Made by a program: the position numbers and the translations under genes | The notes under the pieces: generated by a model | Databases searched by the model: none | Seen by the model: only the letters and a program-made list of their open reading frames with translations | Told to the model about the DNA's origin: nothing | Part shown: positions 20,405 to 31,692 of the stretch, in pieces | Layout: each line of letters begins with the position of its first letter | Position numbering within the stretch: the stretch's first letter is position 1 | Source: Luidia sarsii | Taxonomy: Eukaryota > Echinodermata > Asteroidea > Paxillosida > Luidiidae | Length of the DNA stretch: 64,000 nucleotides | Assembly (NCBI GenBank): GCA_949987565.1 | Contig: OX465111.1 | Coordinates: 9,691,202 to 9,755,201, forward strand | Direction: 5' to 3'

Positions 20405-20732
20405 TTCATTTTATCAATACAAGATAAAATTCGTTATTCCCTACAGCCACACGATATATATCACAGTTCTCTGGTCATCAACTGAGGGTCACCTTGTAAT
20501 GGAAGTAGACTAAACCTATTTGCGAAAGTGACCAGGCGACTTCCGAAGGTTACATTGGTACGGAAGTAGACAAAAAACCCATTAGTGTAAGTGACCAGGC
20601 GACTAGTGAGGGTGACGATTGATGTGTAACAGGACAGGTGGGTGCACTCGATCAGGGTGGGCCCATCAGGGAGAAGATTTTGGTCGGCTCACTTCGGCTT
20701 AGAGTTTCGAGCTGCAACCACGAAAAAATATG
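20400..20732 (+). repeat. Split direct repeat A2
   Basis: 333 bp, apparently identical to A1. It is followed by a 61-bp spacer before B2. Confidence 0.9.
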
Positions 20733-20793
20733 CCCACCACCTCCCCTTCGCCACCTCCCTTTATACATAGGTCAGTCGATATTTAAAACAGAG

Positions 20794-21403
20794 TGGCAGG
20801 TTTTTGCTGGGAACGACGGGCAGTGCCTCTTTTCAACAGCAACTTAACTTGATTATTCGGTATTAAAACTTGGAAGTTACAATTTAACTCAACAGTTTAA
20901 CTTTTAAACAAAACGCCAAGCACCCTCTTGTGCCGGTGGGGCTTATCCAACCGTATTTGCGAACGGTGGACAAACGGCGTGCCTGTTAACACTTTTAACA
21001 CTTTTGCCTAGCACCCTCTCGTGCCGGAGGGGCTAGTGCCCGATAAGGGTTGGCAAGCGTGGCATGGTTGCCAAGCGTGGCAGGGTTGCCAAGCGTGGCA
21101 GGGTTGCCAAGCGTGGCATGGTTGCCAAGCGTGGCATGGTTGCCAAGCGTGGCATGGTTGCCAAGCGTGGCATGGTTGCCAAGCGTGGCATGGTTGCCAA
21201 GCGTGGCATGGTTGCCAAGCGTGGCATGGTTGCCAAGCGTGGCAAGGAATTTGGGCAAGCATGCCCTGTTAAAAGAAATTTACTTGAAGCTGAACAGAAA
21301 ATTAAGAAAAGAAAATTACGAAATAAAGTAGCGGCTTGAAATTCTATGCCCAAAAAGTCAAACCTGTGTTTCAAAGCGTACTTTGTGTGTCATCTGGGAA
21401 TAA
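20794..21403 (+). repeat. Split direct repeat B2
   Basis: 610 bp including eleven 18-bp units (about 21047-21250). It ends with AATAA at 21399-21403, after which the interrupted 810-bp family resumes with atagagatttatgtctg. Confidence 0.9.
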
Positions 21404-22273
21404 ATAGAGATTTATGTCTGTTGGCTAACAGAACATAACGCTTTTCCGCATCTGTTTCTCTTAAAAAAAAAATAAAAAAAAAAAATAAAAAAATTGACAT
21501 CAGCGGCATTCGAACCCGTAACCTCAATTTCTAACCCAAAACGCACGTGCATATTTCGTGCACAAAGTGTATAGGACTTCATTATAATATTCAAAAAATC
21601 ATAATAATTCTGAACAATGGTCAATTGGTTCAAAACTCAGGACTTAGAATGTCTAGCCCAATAGCTAAATGCCCACCAAATTTCAAGAAGGTTAATCTTT
21701 GGCTAATATGTGTTTTAAAAAACACGCATTTTGATGACGTCACGATTGCGTCATGGCATTTTGGCCCTGGAGGGTGTTTCAAAACTACATCCCAAATAGA
21801 TATAAATGAAAAAATCAAAAAAATCTTACAACGTTGGCCAAAAATGCTTAATTGAATGTTACAATCTGAAAAGTTCATGACCTCATTAATATTCATGAGA
21901 TTAAGTCACGATCAAATGAGGGCAATTTTTGGATATACACCTTTTCCCAACTTAGATATACTGCAAAATTGAAACTAAAATAAATTGTACTTTTGCTTTT
22001 ATTGGAGTTTTAAATTTGCCCCTTTAAAGCGCCGTCACGTGACACGTGGTGATGTCATGAAGTTTTAAAGACAACTGTGCACAACTTCAGCAAGAGTTCT
22101 ATGTATTTGCGAAGTTTGAAAAAAATCAAAGTGTATTCAATGGCAAAAGTGCCGTCCTCAAAATCCCTGTGCTTTGTCTATGGGATTTTTACGACCAGAA
22201 AAAGAAGAAGACATAAAAGAAAAACCAGAACAACAACAATAGCTTTTCCGCTTCGCTTCGCGACGGAAAAGCT
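21404..22273 (+). repeat. Copy of the 810-bp family, right of the Ngaro insertion
   Basis: Runs from agatttatgtctgttgg through the A-run, the T-arm-like module, three TGACGTCA-like sites and the cacgtgacacgtgg block to one terminal hairpin at about 22240-22273. A second, partial copy starts straight after (22274-22620). Confidence 0.8.
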
Positions 22274-23263
22274 AAATAGAGATTCATGTCTGTTGGCAAA
22301 CAGAACATAACGCTTTTCCGTAACTGGTTCTCTTAAAAAAAATTGACATAAACGGGATTTGAACCCATAGCCTCAATTCCTACCCCAAAACGCATGTGCA
22401 TATCTTATGCACAAAGTCTATGGGGCTTGAGTATAACATTCAACAATTCATAATAATTCCAAAAAATGGTCAATCGGTTCAATACCTAAGATTTTGAATG
22501 TGTAGCACAACAACTAACTGCACCCCAAATTTCAAGAAGATTGACCAATGGCAAATATGTGTTTTAAAAACACGCATTTTGATGAAGTCACGATTGCGTC
22601 ATGGCATTTTGGAAAAAGAAGAAGACAAAAGAAGAAGAAAAAAAAAAAAAAAAAAAACAGTATTCATGAAATGACATCATGGCAACAAGGTGACATTTTT
22701 TGGAAACACCTTTTCCAAACTTAGATCAATGTCAAGTTTTGACCCTGTATGACTCAAGGTTGCATCATATTTGCACCTTTAAAGGGCTATCACATGACTA
22801 TCCTATGATAAACTGAAGAAAAAATCATCTATACAAGACAGGACATTAGGGACATCGTCTTGGCCAAATTTGGCTCAAACATCTTTTGTCGTTTGCTAGA
22901 TAGCCCGTGCAGAATGCCAAAAGTGCTTTCTCTATAGCATTTTAGGCCAAAGAGGAAGAAGTAGGGCTTTTCCAATATTTCAATGAAGATGAAATTCTTG
23001 GAGATTTACAATATTTTAAGGGTTCAAGCTTCTGTCTGACGCCCCCCCCCCCAGCCCAGCACAGATAGTTGACTTATTGGGAAGGCCTTGACCCAAGGGC
23101 TGAATAGGTCAGATGGTAGAACACTGGCACATTAGCCAGATGTCTCTTGTAGAAATTCTGGTCCAGTCAAACCTTCTTTGCAATCTTCTTTATGAATTTG
23201 TTTATTGCAAGTTGATGAGATGCCATTACATTATATTTAGATTCGAAATAAAAAAATCAATAC
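22274..23263. other. Diverged family copy, A-runs and unassigned intron; no gene
   Basis: 22274-22620 is a decayed 810-bp family copy. 22660-22960 contains family phrases also seen near 35,500-35,660 (caaacatcttttgtcgttt). A run of C lies at 23042-23052. A weak tRNA-like segment lies at about 23101-23160. Confidence 0.5.
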
Positions 23264-23412
23264 CCTGACATTGCTGGCCCATGGATTCCATCGTTTCCAC
23301 AGCAGCCACCATCCAGAGAGGTCATCCCCGTAATTGGTTAATTGAGTGTTATCCTCACTTCCAACATCAATTGCAATTACAGTCTGTGCACCCATTGATC
23401 GCATCACATCAG
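23264..23412 (-). CDS. PNPLA6/7: PNPLA6/7 exon (after the catalytic Asp)
   Basis: 149 bp, acceptor tttctAG before 23412 and donor GTattg after 23264. Reads [17 protein letters not shown] and then [11 protein letters not shown], both very close to the neuropathy target esterase family. Phase 1 entry completes an Ala codon with the previous exon; it ends in phase 0. This part of the patatin domain supports the fold around the active site. The next exon, expected to begin near the KVKV-type segment, was not found down to base 1. Confidence 0.92.
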
Positions 23413-24653
23413 CTAGAAAATAAAAGTCACAGTTTGTGTAAATTAAAAACATCTTACAGTTGACTTTTGGGAAGTTTTAGTGCAGATTTTTTTTCAGCCT
23501 TTGGAATGTTGACAGGAATTTCTACGATGACCATCAATGTGATTACTTCAAGTTGAACTTCAGGGGAATGGAACTTCAGGGGAATGGATGAAAAATTAGA
23601 GTTATCTGGCTTTTGAGTTATCAAATGTAACAAATGTTTTGTCCACGCCTACACGATTCAGTGCACATGCAAACTTACTGGTTCTACGGCCGTTGGCCTA
23701 AATGCTGAGATGAACACCAAGTTAATTTCTACCTATTCCAAAAGTGCATGTTTGCCTCAAACATCATAATTTAACATGATTTTATTCAGGTTTTTATGGG
23801 GGTCACCTGCATCCAGTTTTTGTTAGGTCGAGTTTAATTGAGAGAAAGGACTTGAGAGAAGAAGATATGTACATTAATAAACCAATGAAGTTATGTATCT
23901 TTGCCTTGAGAATTAATTCATTTGGTATGATTAATCAGCATCATCCTTATTATCTCTGCTAATGTGTGAAGTGTGCAGACCAGTCTGCCAGGGTTTCTCT
24001 GCTGAGTCACGTGTTCATTCCTTTTAAGCACTTGATTTAGACCGTGTCCGAATGAATCAGTTACGGCTCCGGTTTGCACAAGGATCTATAGAAGCCATAA
24101 CCTAGCGGCTACTTACAATCCCCATAGAAGTGTGTACCGGTATTCTTTCAGGCCATAGCCAACAAACTCGGGCAGAGCTAAATTTTGGCAAAATAATCTG
24201 CTGGCTACAATGACTGCAGTGTTAGCATGCTGTGGTTGATGCCCACACAGTGCATGTCGATGTGGCAATGGCAGTGCGTGCAAACATGCTCGGCTCATCA
24301 AAAAGAAAACACGTGCATGATAACAATGACTCATATTGAAGGCAAGCCCTCTTTCAGCGCTTTTTGTTCAGCATTCTTCCGTATTTATTCTTAACTGGCC
24401 TGACAAAAGTTTGAGATAAGCTGCTTAACCAGTATTGATGTTTCGAGTTACGGAGGATTTGTTTGTACATGCCTATACATGTCTATTCTTTTGTCGGGAA
24501 TACAGGAAGTGTTTGAGGTAAACAGATGTTTTAGATGTTTTGGATGTTTTAGTCAAAGTGAAAGCCAATATTATATTTGCCTTTTTTAACAAAATGTTCA
24601 AAAGTTCCAAGTCAGTTTTTCCTTGATTTGTTTGATTTATCTTATTCACTTAC
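23413..24653. other. PNPLA6/7 intron; no gene seen
   Basis: At 24,040-24,110 there is sequence like the MITE ends at 12,098 and 12,541 (gtgtccgaatgaat). The rest is AT-rich with no recognisable repeat or coding segment. Confidence 0.6.
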
Positions 24654-24770
24654 CTGGTACATTGTTAACATATCCTCCATCTAGCAGCAAGTGACCATCC
24701 TTGGGATCACAGAGTGGAGGGAGGTAGCCAGAAAGAGACATACTAGCTCTGGTATATCTCCACAAAGAAC
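24654..24770 (-). CDS. PNPLA6/7: PNPLA6/7 exon with the catalytic Asp (DGG)
   Basis: 117 bp, acceptor catgtcAG before 24770, donor GTaagt after 24654, phase 1 to phase 1. Reads [19 protein letters not shown] and then [18 protein letters not shown]. The DGG motif supplies the Asp of the Ser-Asp catalytic dyad of patatin-type lipases. It sits on the lower side of the intron that carries the 24,932-27,207 transposon. Confidence 0.93.
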
Positions 24771-25689
24771 CTGACATGAGTTACAAAACTCAATTAAACA
24801 AAATAATGGTCCCAAAAGATAATACCTTATCATAGACAACAAGACTTTCCAGAGGTCACTGTATCATAAACTTGGTATCCAAAATTAGTATCAGCTAGAC
24901 ACTCTTGATCAATGAACTAATAAGTACCGATCAGGGTTCTCCCCAGGATTTTTCAGAAGTGTGGGGGATTTTCTTTGTGGTTTCGAAACAATATGCGAAG
25001 CCATGGCGTGGGGTTCGGGGCGCGCCCAAGGGCCCCGGAATTTTTGGACTTTTAGATGCTCTCTGCTGCATTTTAGAGCATTTCCTGGGATTTTTAATTA
25101 CTTTTTCAAAGGAAAAAACATGAAGAGATTTGAAGATTTTTTTTCTTCAGATATTTATTGACATCAATATTTCAACCAATGACCGTTTTTTCTTTCTGGA
25201 GGGTGGAGGCACAAAATTAGTCATTTCAAGATTCAGACGTGGCTGGAGTAATCAACGATTCAAACAACTGTTTATTCAGTTTCAATTGAACATAATATTG
25301 ATAATGAAGTAAAATGCTTCAATCTTTGGTTTATGCTGATCAGACCTGAAACCATGAGCTCCATTCAGTTGTAAGGTATCGAAATTCGTAATTTGGGGTC
25401 CAATATATTTGATTGAGGCCCTTGAGACGTGATTTTTTTAGCCTACAAAATGAAAAAATCCGAGGGAACAATTAAAATCCAACTATATCATTCAAAGATC
25501 CTTATGGTGTTCGATTAGAAGAATTAAAGGTTTGGTTTGAAAAGTTGTTTGAGGTGATTGAAGAACTAACTTCGTAGAGCTATGGAGTACGGAGGGAAAT
25601 TGGCCGACATGATCCGTGCAGCAGCAGTATTCTGACCGTGCGCCACGGCCGACGTCACTGACAACAACACGGTCAAACCTTGGAGCTTC

Positions 25690-26300
25690 GTAATTTTAGG
25701 CCGACACAGAAAAACAGATTCACGCATTGTACACCACCCTGTACATTTTTTTTTGCGAGGAGGGTATATTACTTCCGTGGCACATTTTTCATAATTATTT
25801 CGTCCAAGTATTTTTCAAATTGTGGATTTTACGCTACTTATTCCTCCATGGTACAATTGAAGAAGGAAGATCGCCACCGCCAAGAAAGTACTGAACAACT
25901 TTTACTGGTCCACCCTGCGTGTTTGGGCATTAAAACAAGTGTTCCCTACCTTATCCAATCGTTTATCTATTTCCCTGTCCGTGAAAAAGTTTCATTTCAA
26001 ATCCGACGTTTTTTCCATAAAGCCTGTTAAAATACAATCTATGTTCAAGTCTAAGGAATTAGGGATACAAAATCAGGAACAGGATCGAACTCGAAGTGCG
26101 AAGATTGGAAAGACGTCACCGTTTACAACGCACGTGCGGCATGCCATCTGTAGCCTTCCTCAATGGTACCCGATCCGATCCAAACGCATTCTGGGGCGAA
26201 TGTGTACCAGCGATTAGGATATGCCACTGGACCGTAGCAGTATACACTGTACAGTATACAATCGTGTGCACGGTCACTATACACTGTTTAGCCTTGTAGG
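25690..26300 (+). repeat. Dispersed repeat, second copy of 9334-9935
   Basis: Shares ordered phrases with the first copy (gccgacacagaaaaa, attgaagaaggaagatcg, acttttactggtcc, ggtacccgatccgat). Frames are broken on both strands. Confidence 0.55.
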
Positions 26301-26739
26301 ATATAGTACAGAATTTTAAATGCTTGTGTGCGCTTGTAAGCAAACGAAAAAGCTCCACCTTTTCGGAATAATAATCTTAAAAATGCGAACAATATATACA
26401 CATAATCCGATCGGCTCGTTTTGGACAACGATCAAACCGGCCTCAGAGTCAGAAGGGCACCACGACCAAAGTATCAATGGGGCACGGCAAGACTGGCTGT
26501 CGAATACATGTACCGCATTTTGAAGGGCATCGACGGCACTGGCCACCGTGAATTTCGAGCCCTGCTTAAATTAATGAAAATATTGTTTTTCCGCCATAGT
26601 GCGCGAGACAAAACGCGGCGACATGGCAACGAGAAATACCGTCCCCGTACGTGTGTGGGGTCGATCTTGTAAGTTTTGCGAATGGTGTAGTATAACATTT
26701 GAACCTTCGTAAATGTAGGCTCCACTAGCGGAAAACACA

Positions 26740-26835
26740 CGAGCGCGTGTGCATGTACATGTACAGTACGTACATGTGTACACATGTACAGTTGTGTACA
26801 GTAGTCAGCACTGTACTGTACGTGTACATGTACTA
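26740..26835. repeat. acatgt/gtac palindromic microsatellite
   Basis: Imperfect repeats of tgtaca and acatgt, self-complementary. The Cys/Thr/Val/His-rich frames across it are composition artefacts. Confidence 0.75.
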
Positions 26836-27315
26836 GGAGTAGGACGTCCATAGCGGAGGGTCAGATTTCATGTGACACCGACCACGAGGAACGTTGGGTG
26901 CCAATGCATGTTCACATGTACTGTGTGCAGTGTGGCCGTCGCGCGGTGCACAATGCACGCACCGCTCCTACCGCACGGAAAAATGCAGGACTATAGATCG
27001 TTTGCACCGGTTTTTGTACTGCTTTTTCGTCTAGATTTTGCTGGACATGCAAGCTGAATCATTTAAGATAATTCTGAACCATACTATAATAATTTTATTG
27101 TGCGTATCGGGCATGAAAAACTGCGTATCGGCCCGTTTTTTTGCGTATCGGGCAGAAAAAGTTGCGTATCGGCCCGATACGCACGTTTGTACGTGGGGAG
27201 AACCCTGCCGATGATACTCCTGAACTTTACCCATGCTCTATGTGTCATTGCTGTTACTATCAACAACTAACATAAATGATAGCAATAATAAAAACTGATA
27301 ATATGTTAGCCTCAC

Positions 27316-27438
27316 CACTGGTATGTACTCTCATCTTTGAATCCGTGATGTCAGTTGAGATATTAAAGTATGGAATCCACAAGTCCTCTATTAGTTTGTC
27401 TTGGAAGGTATCTCTAATACTCTTGTTAAATGCCCGGC
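27316..27438 (-). CDS. PNPLA6/7: PNPLA6/7 exon (between Ser and Asp exons)
   Basis: 123 bp, acceptor actgcAG before 27438 and donor GTgagg after 27316, phase 1 to phase 1. Reads [20 protein letters not shown] and then [20 protein letters not shown], closely following the vertebrate PNPLA6/7 order. The exon join restores a Gly codon on each side. Confidence 0.93.
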
Positions 27439-28227
27439 CTGCAGTATATAGTAAACAAAATTGCAATGTTATGATAAACAATGTACATAACATTAATTCA
27501 AGGATGCAAGTATGAAGTACGGTACAGTGGAACGTCGCTACAATGAACATCGATAATATACCAAAATTTGGCTATAATGAACATGCCCTTTGGCTCCTGT
27601 TTTTTGTGTACAAAATAATTGTTCTGATTCAATCTTACACAATAATGTGATTACACAAGTTTTAGTTTGGCATTATTTACCCAGATAATAGAGGGGAAAG
27701 CCACTTATTTTTGTTGATTGAAGTTTTAAAAATCATTATTCATGTGCATGTACTGTATACCTAATCAGCTCGTGTTCAAAGGAATAAAATCAATAATGAG
27801 TTGACGAAAGCATACATGTAGGCTAATACAAACACCTCTTTCAGCACTGTTGAGTTCTATGAATAGATAAGTTGGAACCAGACCAAACTAACAATGGTCA
27901 AAAGAGGGTACATCGTTAAATACGTGAAAGTTACTTTTGCTATTGATTTATGCTTCATAAACAATACTACCTATTCCTTTTGTATTATACAAAAGAAACA
28001 TTTACAAAAATATAATGAAGTGAAATCACTCATCACAAGAGGGTGCACTTCTAATGTACGGACGCCATTTTGGATTTTGCCTATATGCGCACGGACATAA
28101 CATACGTCCATGGATATGTGGCCGCAATTGGTATATGAAAGACCAAGGAATTTCCATGGATCCCAGGAAGTTAGTTATAGCGACGTTACACTGCACTTTG
28201 AACATATTCTTAGAAATTACATCTTAC

Positions 28228-28448
28228 CTGTGAACATGGCAGTGAAGGGATAAGTCAAATCTGTTATTTTGGGCCATAGAGAGCCCATGTCTTGGCACCA
28301 TTTAAAGGCCCGTGCCTTGATACCTTCGATTTTCCCTTCTTCACAATATAGTGCACCAGTGAAGGAGCCAATGCTGGTTCCACCAACCATATCAATTGGG
28401 ATACCAGCTTCCTCCATGGCTTGCATAATTCCAACCTGTGACATACCT
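28228..28448 (-). CDS. PNPLA6/7: PNPLA6/7 exon with the nucleophile Ser (GTSIG)
   Basis: 221 bp, acceptor ccaacAG before 28448, donor GTaaga after 28228. Phase 2 entry completes the Arg codon of the oxyanion loop GGGGAR|G, whose first part lies in the exon at 49,467. Reads GMSQVGIMQAMEEAGIPIDM then VGGTSIGSFTGALYCEEG, with the lipase box G-T-S-I-G holding the nucleophile Ser, and ends LTYPFTAMFTG. In this family the enzyme is an ER-bound lysophospholipase acting on phosphatidylcholine products. Confidence 0.95.
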
Positions 28449-29280
28449 CTGTTGGAGAAAAAGACTATCAAAATTTAATAATTAAAAATAGAAATTAGAC
28501 ACTGACTGGGAAAACAAGTTGGAAAAATGGCAAAAAAACCTTTGACTGGACAAACAGTTATTTTGAATTTCCTGATGGATCACTCATGCACAGTAACTGC
28601 AGCTGTGCAATTCTATATCACCGGTACTTTTAGTTTTACTTTTAGTAGGCCTACTTCATTTTTGGTTTTAGAATTACTTCACCATAGGGTTACCGTTTGC
28701 ACAGTAGAATCACTTTGCTTGATCAAGGGCCTTAATCACCAATGCAGTGGAACCGACATTAGATTTTTTGGGGTGCTGTTCCACATAATTTCATTTTCGG
28801 TACGATCTCCACAAGAAAACCGTGAATGAATGGTTATACTTATTAACAGATACTGTATTTTCAATTTGCCACACGTTGTTTACTGCGAAGCGCAGTGGAC
28901 TTCGAGCCAAAAGCCCCATACTTTTTCCAAGATCCTGGGGAGAACTCTGATAATGATTATGGGTTTTGAAAATTTAGAATTATAATAAATCACAGCTTTT
29001 AGCAAACTCATAATGTTATTGAAAGGCTTAAGTGATTTAAGATTAAATTGATAAGTTCGTTTTTTTAATGTTTTCTTTTATTTTCATTTTCGGGCAAGTA
29101 GATTTTCCACTCGGGCAAGTAAAAATATGAAAAGTGATAAATTCACTTGCCCAAAGGGCAAGTAACAAAAATTACTAGTGTGGAACCCTGCATAACAGGA
29201 CAATAGGAAAATCACTTTGGCCAACTTTGGCCAAAGAAGCAGACATGGTGCACAGTGCATGTGTAATACGTCAAAGGCCG
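28449..29280. other. Start of the 21-kb PNPLA6/7 intron; no gene seen
   Basis: About 28,930-28,955 reads atcctggggagaactctga, resembling the inverted right end of the 24,932 element. 29,090-29,160 has inverted cgggcaagta/cttgccc pairs typical of a small DNA-element end. Confidence 0.45.
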
Positions 29281-29283
29281 GTG

Positions 29284-29487
29284 GTGCATTTCCACTGGAC
29301 TGATCGGCTCAGTTAAACTTACCTGGTCACTTTTACTGGGCAGAGGTTGGCCGGTAAAAGTAACCATTCGGCTTGGTTAAATTAACCAAGAGGAAACTTA
29401 AATGGGCTGTTTCCACTGGACTTAAAATGTGAAAAGTAACCATCGTCTCGGGTACTTTGACCAAAATATAAGTCCAGAGGAAATGCA
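29284..29487. mobile_element. MITE with tgcatttccactggact inverted ends
   Basis: Left end tgcatttccactggact and right end agtccagaggaaatgca are inverted with one mismatch. A diverged relative lies at 29,968-30,165 (tgcattggactt...aagtccagtgtggaca). No coding. Confidence 0.6.
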
Positions 29488-29552
29488 GTTTTAGGGTAGT
29501 TGCACCAAAACACTGAGCATTGTCTATGGGAAAGGGTTGCCTTTCTCAAGAT

Positions 29553-29645
29553 CCAAAATTAGAAGGGCCTAACGATTTGATGTTAGTAGGACCTTGCTCA
29601 GAGGCAGAATGAGAGAAAGGTCCTGCTAGGATTGAAATGCTCATA
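29553..29645. repeat. Two Penelope-type 3' motifs in inverted orientation
   Basis: On the plus strand 29609-29640 reads agaaaggtcctgctaggattgaaa; just left of it, at 29,550-29,605, the inverse motif appears in decayed form (gatttgatgttagtaggacc). Confidence 0.5.
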
Positions 29646-30317
29646 AACAACTCAACGAGCACAAAAAAAGAAAAGACTTATTTTTGTCGTAAGTCAGAGC
29701 ACAAACGCAAGCGAAAAATGATCGACAAAGCTAATGCATCTCATGAGAAGCCAAACATTTCTAATGAATTAGCAAAGGAGAAAGTAATGTTATGGTGGGA
29801 GAAAACGAGTCATTGTACCGGACGTGTATTACACAAACACGTTGTTAACCCGAGGCTGCACAAGTTTTGTACAGTAGTTGCATTGTGAACATGACATGTC
29901 ACGTGGTATCAAGGCAAAGCGGGTTGGCAGATGCGTTTTTTTACCGGGTCATTTACTGAGATGTTGTGTCTGCATTGGACTTTTTGAGTCGGTTAAACTG
30001 ACCTGATCAATTTTACCGGACACAAGTAAGTCAGTTAAACTACCCATTTGAGTCAGGTAAGGTACCTGGGAGGAAAACTTCTTTGGCTGTCCACGCTGGA
30101 CTTAAAATGGTCAAGTGACCCATTTGCTCAGTTAATTTACCCAAAATAAGTCCAGTGTGGACACCAATTAAGAGTTAGGTATGGCCTGTATCATGGAGCC
30201 AGTTAGAGCCTTAACGGGACATCATGCACACTTCATTAAACACAAGGGATGTATGGTAAGTGTACTGCACTCCCCCTCCACTGTCAATGTGGGTGTATAT
30301 GTTCTGACAGCACAGCT

Positions 30318-31613
30318 CCAGTGGGCACCAGTCTTAGCGAGATGTCCCCTGCCTCCACAATTGTAACAGATAACCTCTGAGCAGGACTGGTTGTCTCTCA
30401 AAGAGACAAACATTTGTACCTTCCCATTGTTCTGGGGCTCGTTACACTTCAGTTGTGCCGTCACAACTTTGTGTATCTCATCTACTGCAACAAATTTATT
30501 TTCATTTTTCTCACTGGCTCTACAGAACTTAGATTTCCGAGAGCTAGCTTTCCCTTTGAGATTATGTTTTCTCAAAGTCTTCAGTGGCTTGGGCTAACCT
30601 AATTGCCTCATCGAGGGATTTTGGCCTAGCCCTAAAAATGCCCTCTCAAACAGATTGACATATGATGGCGTCCGTATAGTGAGCTCGCAAAAGGCATTCT
30701 CTACTCTACCTGCTTCATCAAACTCGGGATAGGCCAGTGCTACAAGTTCTTTCACTGCCTGTCCCAGTTCTCTAAGTGACTCATTCGAGCCCTGTCTGCG
30801 TGACCTAAGTTCCATTAGGTAATTTTCGGCCATTTGCCCAGGTCCAAATTGGGCCTCTAGCAGTTTCATTAAATTCATATACTGAAAGTTTGATTGTCCG
30901 TCAAAATCACGACAATCCCCAAGCACCTTTAGTGATGTTCCTTTAGACTAGCAGCCAAGAATATGGCTGGCTGACTATCACTCCAACCATTAGCCACCTT
31001 GCAAGCTTCAAAATGGTGATGATAGTCCTTCCATTGTGACTTACCATCGAATCGGTCAGCCGTTAAGCTGGGGTGACCTGTCACCCCGATTGAAGAGCCT
31101 ACCGTCTCCTCTCCGTAGTGGACCTTCTTATCCACCACAGGAGGTTTAGGTGTGGAAGTGCATGGACTTCCACCCCCACGAAGTGCAACGCTTCCCCTTA
31201 CAGCCTTAGAAGCATGCGCCTTGGTTCTGCACCTCCCGGGGTGTCATGCTACTCCCTGTGGAATGTTCAACCTGACCCCTTTCGGATCGGTCCTCCGGCT
31301 CAAGGAGCATAGCATTGGTACGTGTGCGGACGCCTTCCGACACATAACCCGACGTTTCATGGCTATCCCAACGCAGATGTTTAAAACAAACACCCGTATC
31401 ATCCCTGTCCGGATGATTCTCTGGTACACCCAGGACCCCAGATTGTGACTTCTCGAGTTGCTCTTGGCACCTTGAAACTCTGTTCAGGGATTGCCAAAAA
31501 TCTTCTTCTCCAAGTCTGACCTGACGCATAAGGGCGTCGATCTCTCCTTCAAATCTACTGCCAATGCTGGTGACCTATTTGTTATCAAATTTACCACCTA
31601 GTTCTCTTGACAT
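30318..31613 (-). pseudogene. Ty3/gypsy gag polyprotein, decayed
   Basis: From the Met at 31613 the minus strand reads MSRELGGKFDNK, then a stop. Next comes a coiled-coil-like segment with EDFWQSLNRVSRCQEQLEKS. The retrotransposon capsid part is spread over several frames: DRFDGKSQWKDYHHHFEAC, FLAASLKEH, then QAVKELVALAYPEFDEAGRV. A nucleocapsid knuckle starts CYNCGGRGHLAKTG near 30,340, where the last Cys is lost. Pol and the 3' LTR are absent. The order LTR, primer-binding site, leader minisatellite and gag gives one truncated minus-strand element at 30,318-34,198. Confidence 0.75.
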
Positions 31614-31692
31614 ATTGCTTTCATTTAAGCTAAAGTCCTAAAACAAGATACCGTTTACGTGCGTAGAGTTAACAGTAGTCGATACTCAATAG

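Larger units (their letters stand above)
14756..21403 (+). mobile_element. Near-intact Ngaro-type tyrosine-recombinase retrotransposon
   Basis: Architecture in order: A1 repeat (14756-15088), gag (15224-16636), RT-RNase H (about 16620-18191), tyrosine recombinase (to 19132), SGNH hydrolase (19099-19704), B1 (19813-20404), A2 (20400-20732), a 61-bp spacer and B2 (20794-21403). Such split direct repeats with a recombinase instead of an integrase define the Ngaro/PAT branch of DIRS-like elements, and some Ngaro elements are known to carry an SGNH hydrolase. A1 and A2 look identical; B1 and B2 differ by two substitutions and one 18-bp unit, so the copy is young. No target duplication is present; AATAA is shared by the two outer ends and the B1/A2 junction. 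The one clear coding lesion is a TGA in the RT-RNase H frame. Confidence 0.92.
24932..27207. mobile_element. TIR element (CAGGGTTCTCCCCA) with CCGAT duplication
   Basis: The left end cagggttctcccca and the right end tggggagaaccctg are perfect inverted repeats of 14 bp, flanked by ccgat at 24927-24931 and 27208-27212. The right subterminal part has repeats of tgcgtatcggcccg. The interior carries the dispersed repeat at about 25,690-26,300 and acatgt microsatellite DNA; no transposase is recognisable, so it is non-autonomous or gutted. The superfamily is unclear: a 5-bp duplication is shorter than the usual 8 bp of hAT. Confidence 0.65.

Noticed and set aside
26571..26851. Cys/Thr/His-rich frames
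   Set aside because: They read the acatgt microsatellite.
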